DNA of 15,119 nucleotides from an uncultured Burkholderiaceae bacterium (lineage in GTDB: Bacteria > Pseudomonadota > Gammaproteobacteria > Burkholderiales > Burkholderiaceae_C). Positions 13,963 to 15,119 of this stretch are shown here, piece after piece (the stretch's first letter is position 1; each line of letters begins with the position of its first letter). The notes beneath the pieces are model-generated. The model did no database searches. It was not told where the DNA came from and worked only from the letters and a program-made list of their open reading frames with translations. The position numbers and the translations under genes are program-made. The stretch covers positions 1 to 15,119 of the forward strand of contig CALIDR010000085.1 of assembly GCA_938022295.1 (NCBI GenBank), in the 5' to 3' direction.

Positions 13963-13991
13963 CGGCCGCAGACCTTCGCACCGCACTCCAC

Positions 13992-14852
13992 ATGTTCGTC
14001 ATCATCGGCTGGGTCGTCGCGCTGGCCGCCGTGTTCGGCGTCTTCATCGCGCACGGCGGCAACATCGGCGTCGTCATGAAGGCGCTGCCGTTCGAGATGG
14101 CCGCCATCGGCGGCGCCGCGCTCGGCGCCTTCGTCGCCACCAACCCGCCCAAGGTGCTGAAGGCGACGATGCGGGGGCTCGCGCAGTGCTTCAAGGGCAG
14201 CAAGTACACCAAGGAGCGCTACATGGAGCTGATGGCGCTGATGTACGACCTGCTGCAGAAGGCGCGCAAGGAAGGGCTGATGTCGATCGAGAACGACGTC
14301 GAGCAGCCCGAGAACTCGCCGATCTTCCAGAAGTACCCCAACATCGCGGCCGACCACCACGTCGTCGAGTTCGTCACCGACTACCTGCGCATGATGGTCT
14401 CGGGCAACCTCAACGCGCACGAGATCGAGTCGCTGATGGACAGCGAGATGGAGACGCATCACCACGAGGCGCACGCCGCGGTGGCGGCGCTGCAGCGGCT
14501 GGCCGGCGGCCTGCCGGCCTTCGGCATCGTCGCCGCCGTGCTCGGCGTCGTCAACACGATGGGCTCGGTCGGCCAGCCGCCGGCGGTGCTCGGCGGCATG
14601 ATCGGCTCGGCGCTGGTCGGCACGTTCCTCGGCATCCTGCTCGCCTACGCGTTCGCGGAGCCGCTGGCCGGCCTGCTCGAGCAGAAGGTCGACGAGCAGG
14701 GCAAGGAGCTGCAGTGCATCAAGACCACGCTGCTGGCGAGCATGCAGGGCTATGCGCCGCAGGTGGCCGTCGAGTTCGGCCGCAAGGTGCTGTACTCGAC
14801 CGAGCGCCCGAGCTTCGCCGAGCTCGAAGGCCACGTGAAAGGCAAGAAATGA
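13992..14852 (+). CDS. motA: MotA, proton-channel stator subunit of the flagellar motor
   Basis: A 286-aa membrane protein closely following E. coli MotA with an offset of two. The first membrane helices are at about 1-20 (FVIIGWVVALAAVFGVFIA) and 33-50. The cytoplasmic loop carries Arg92 and Glu100 (ARKEGLMSIE), the residues that contact FliG. Two further helices, about 172-190 and 201-222, include the essential Pro175 and Pro224. Five MotA surround two MotB, and ion flow through MotB rotates MotA against FliG. The presence of YADFVTAMMAFF in the adjacent MotB and general resemblance to MotA suggest proton rather than sodium use. The ATG has no strong Shine-Dalgarno but a short leader from a sigma28 promoter. 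It is followed by motB after 111 nt. Confidence 0.97.
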   Translation: MFVIIGWVVALAAVFGVFIAHGGNIGVVMKALPFEMAAIGGAALGAFVATNPPKVLKATMRGLAQCFKGSKYTKERYMELMALMYDLLQKARKEGLMSIENDVEQPENSPIFQKYPNIAADHHVVEFVTDYLRMMVSGNLNAHEIESLMDSEMETHHHEAHAAVAALQRLAGGLPAFGIVAAVLGVVNTMGSVGQPPAVLGGMIGSALVGTFLGILLAYAFAEPLAGLLEQKVDEQGKELQCIKTTLLASMQGYAPQVAVEFGRKVLYSTERPSFAELEGHVKGKK

Positions 14853-14889
14853 CGGATGACGGCGCTGGCGCGCCGATGAGGGCCGCCGT

Positions 14890-14911
14890 GCGACGGTGGG
14901 CGGGCCGTCGC
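14890..14911 (+). other. Hairpin in the motA-motB spacer
   Basis: GCGACGG (14890-14896) and CCGTCGC (14905-14911) form a perfect 7-bp stem with an 8-nt loop, between the motA stop and the motB Shine-Dalgarno (GGAGG just before the ATG). There is no T-run, so it is unlikely to be a full terminator; it may adjust motB level or message stability. Confidence 0.4.
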
Positions 14912-14963
14912 TCGTCGGGCCGCGCAGCGGCGGTCGTCCGTCGTCCGAGGCCGGAGGCCGCCC

Positions 14964-15119
14964 ATGGCCGGTGACGCCAAGAAGCTGCAGCCGATCATCA
15001 TCAAGCGCGTCAAGAAGGGCGGCCACGGCGCCCACGGCGGCGCGTGGAAGATCGCCTACGCCGACTTCGTGACCGCGATGATGGCGTTCTTCCTGCTGAT
15101 GTGGCTGCTCGGCAGCACG
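14964..15119 (+). CDS. motB: MotB, peptidoglycan-anchored stator subunit (N-terminal part, cut by window edge)
   Basis: The first 52 codons of MotB: MAGDAKKLQPIIIKRVKKGG, then a short His/Gly-rich stretch, then WKIAYADFVTAMMAFFLLMWLLGST. This is the conserved MotB membrane helix, with the essential proton-carrying aspartate at Asp34 (Asp32 in E. coli). The OmpA-like peptidoglycan-binding domain would lie beyond the right edge. GGAGG precedes the ATG by about 7 nt. It follows motA on the same strand with a 111-nt spacer and is presumably co-transcribed. Confidence 0.95.
   Translation, partial: MAGDAKKLQPIIIKRVKKGGHGAHGGAWKIAYADFVTAMMAFFLLMWLLGST

Noticed and set aside
12778..13986. A 402-codon minus-strand frame opposite flhDC
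   Set aside because: It crosses a strong terminator and two well-supported genes and has Arg/Ala-rich shadow composition.
1..15119. CRISPR array, insertion sequence, prophage or other mobile element
   Set aside because: No regularly spaced repeats, transposase, integrase or terminal inverted repeats were seen. The gene order is that of an intact core flagellar locus.

Overview
The window is a flagellar and chemotaxis-motor gene cluster from a very GC-rich, Gram-negative bacterium. I infer a betaproteobacterium of the order Burkholderiales (Rubrivivax/Leptothrix-like group). The grounds are the codon use, the FlhDC master regulator, and the combination of flhDC-motAB, two tandem flagellins, fliDST, a YcgR-type brake and fliEFGHIJK in one block. 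The genus assignment is inference only. Every gene recognised is core flagellar machinery except one type IV pilin-like (GspH/FimT) gene.

Layout, left to right. (1) 1-6026, minus strand: fliF-fliG-fliH-fliI-fliJ-fliK read leftwards as one tightly packed operon. It encodes the MS ring, the rotor/switch protein, the export ATPase complex and the hook-length ruler, and fliK runs off the left edge. (2) 6027-6227 is a divergent control region, followed by fliE on the plus strand. (3) 6587-10318, minus strand: fliD, fliS, fliT, a PilZ/YcgR c-di-GMP brake and a GspH-like pseudopilin. A sigma28-type promoter lies before fliD and a second, better one before fliS. (4) 10398-12266, minus strand: two paralogous short flagellins of 276 and 275 aa, separated by a 210-bp gap that holds two hairpins. 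(5) 12267-12815 is a 549-bp divergent region between flagellin and flhD, with a dyad and direct repeats. (6) 12816-15119, plus strand: flhD-flhC, a strong intrinsic terminator, a near-perfect sigma28 promoter, motA, and the first 52 codons of motB, cut by the right edge.

How it fits together: FlhD/FlhC switch on the basal-body and export genes. After the hook is built, sigma28 drives the late genes. The sequence shows this second tier directly: fliS and motA carry almost identical promoters (TCAAGYCG-N12-GCCGATAACGG), and fliD carries a close variant. FliK, FliH/FliI/FliJ, FliS and FliT manage export. FliC, capped by FliD, makes the filament. MotA/MotB supply torque through FliG, and YcgR can slow it when c-di-GMP is high.

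I found no clearly new biological system. The points most worth checking are regulatory: the promoter set, the lack of an obvious sigma28 promoter at either flagellin, the repeat structure between flagellin and flhD, a possible small RNA between flhC and motA, and the pseudopilin in a flagellar operon.
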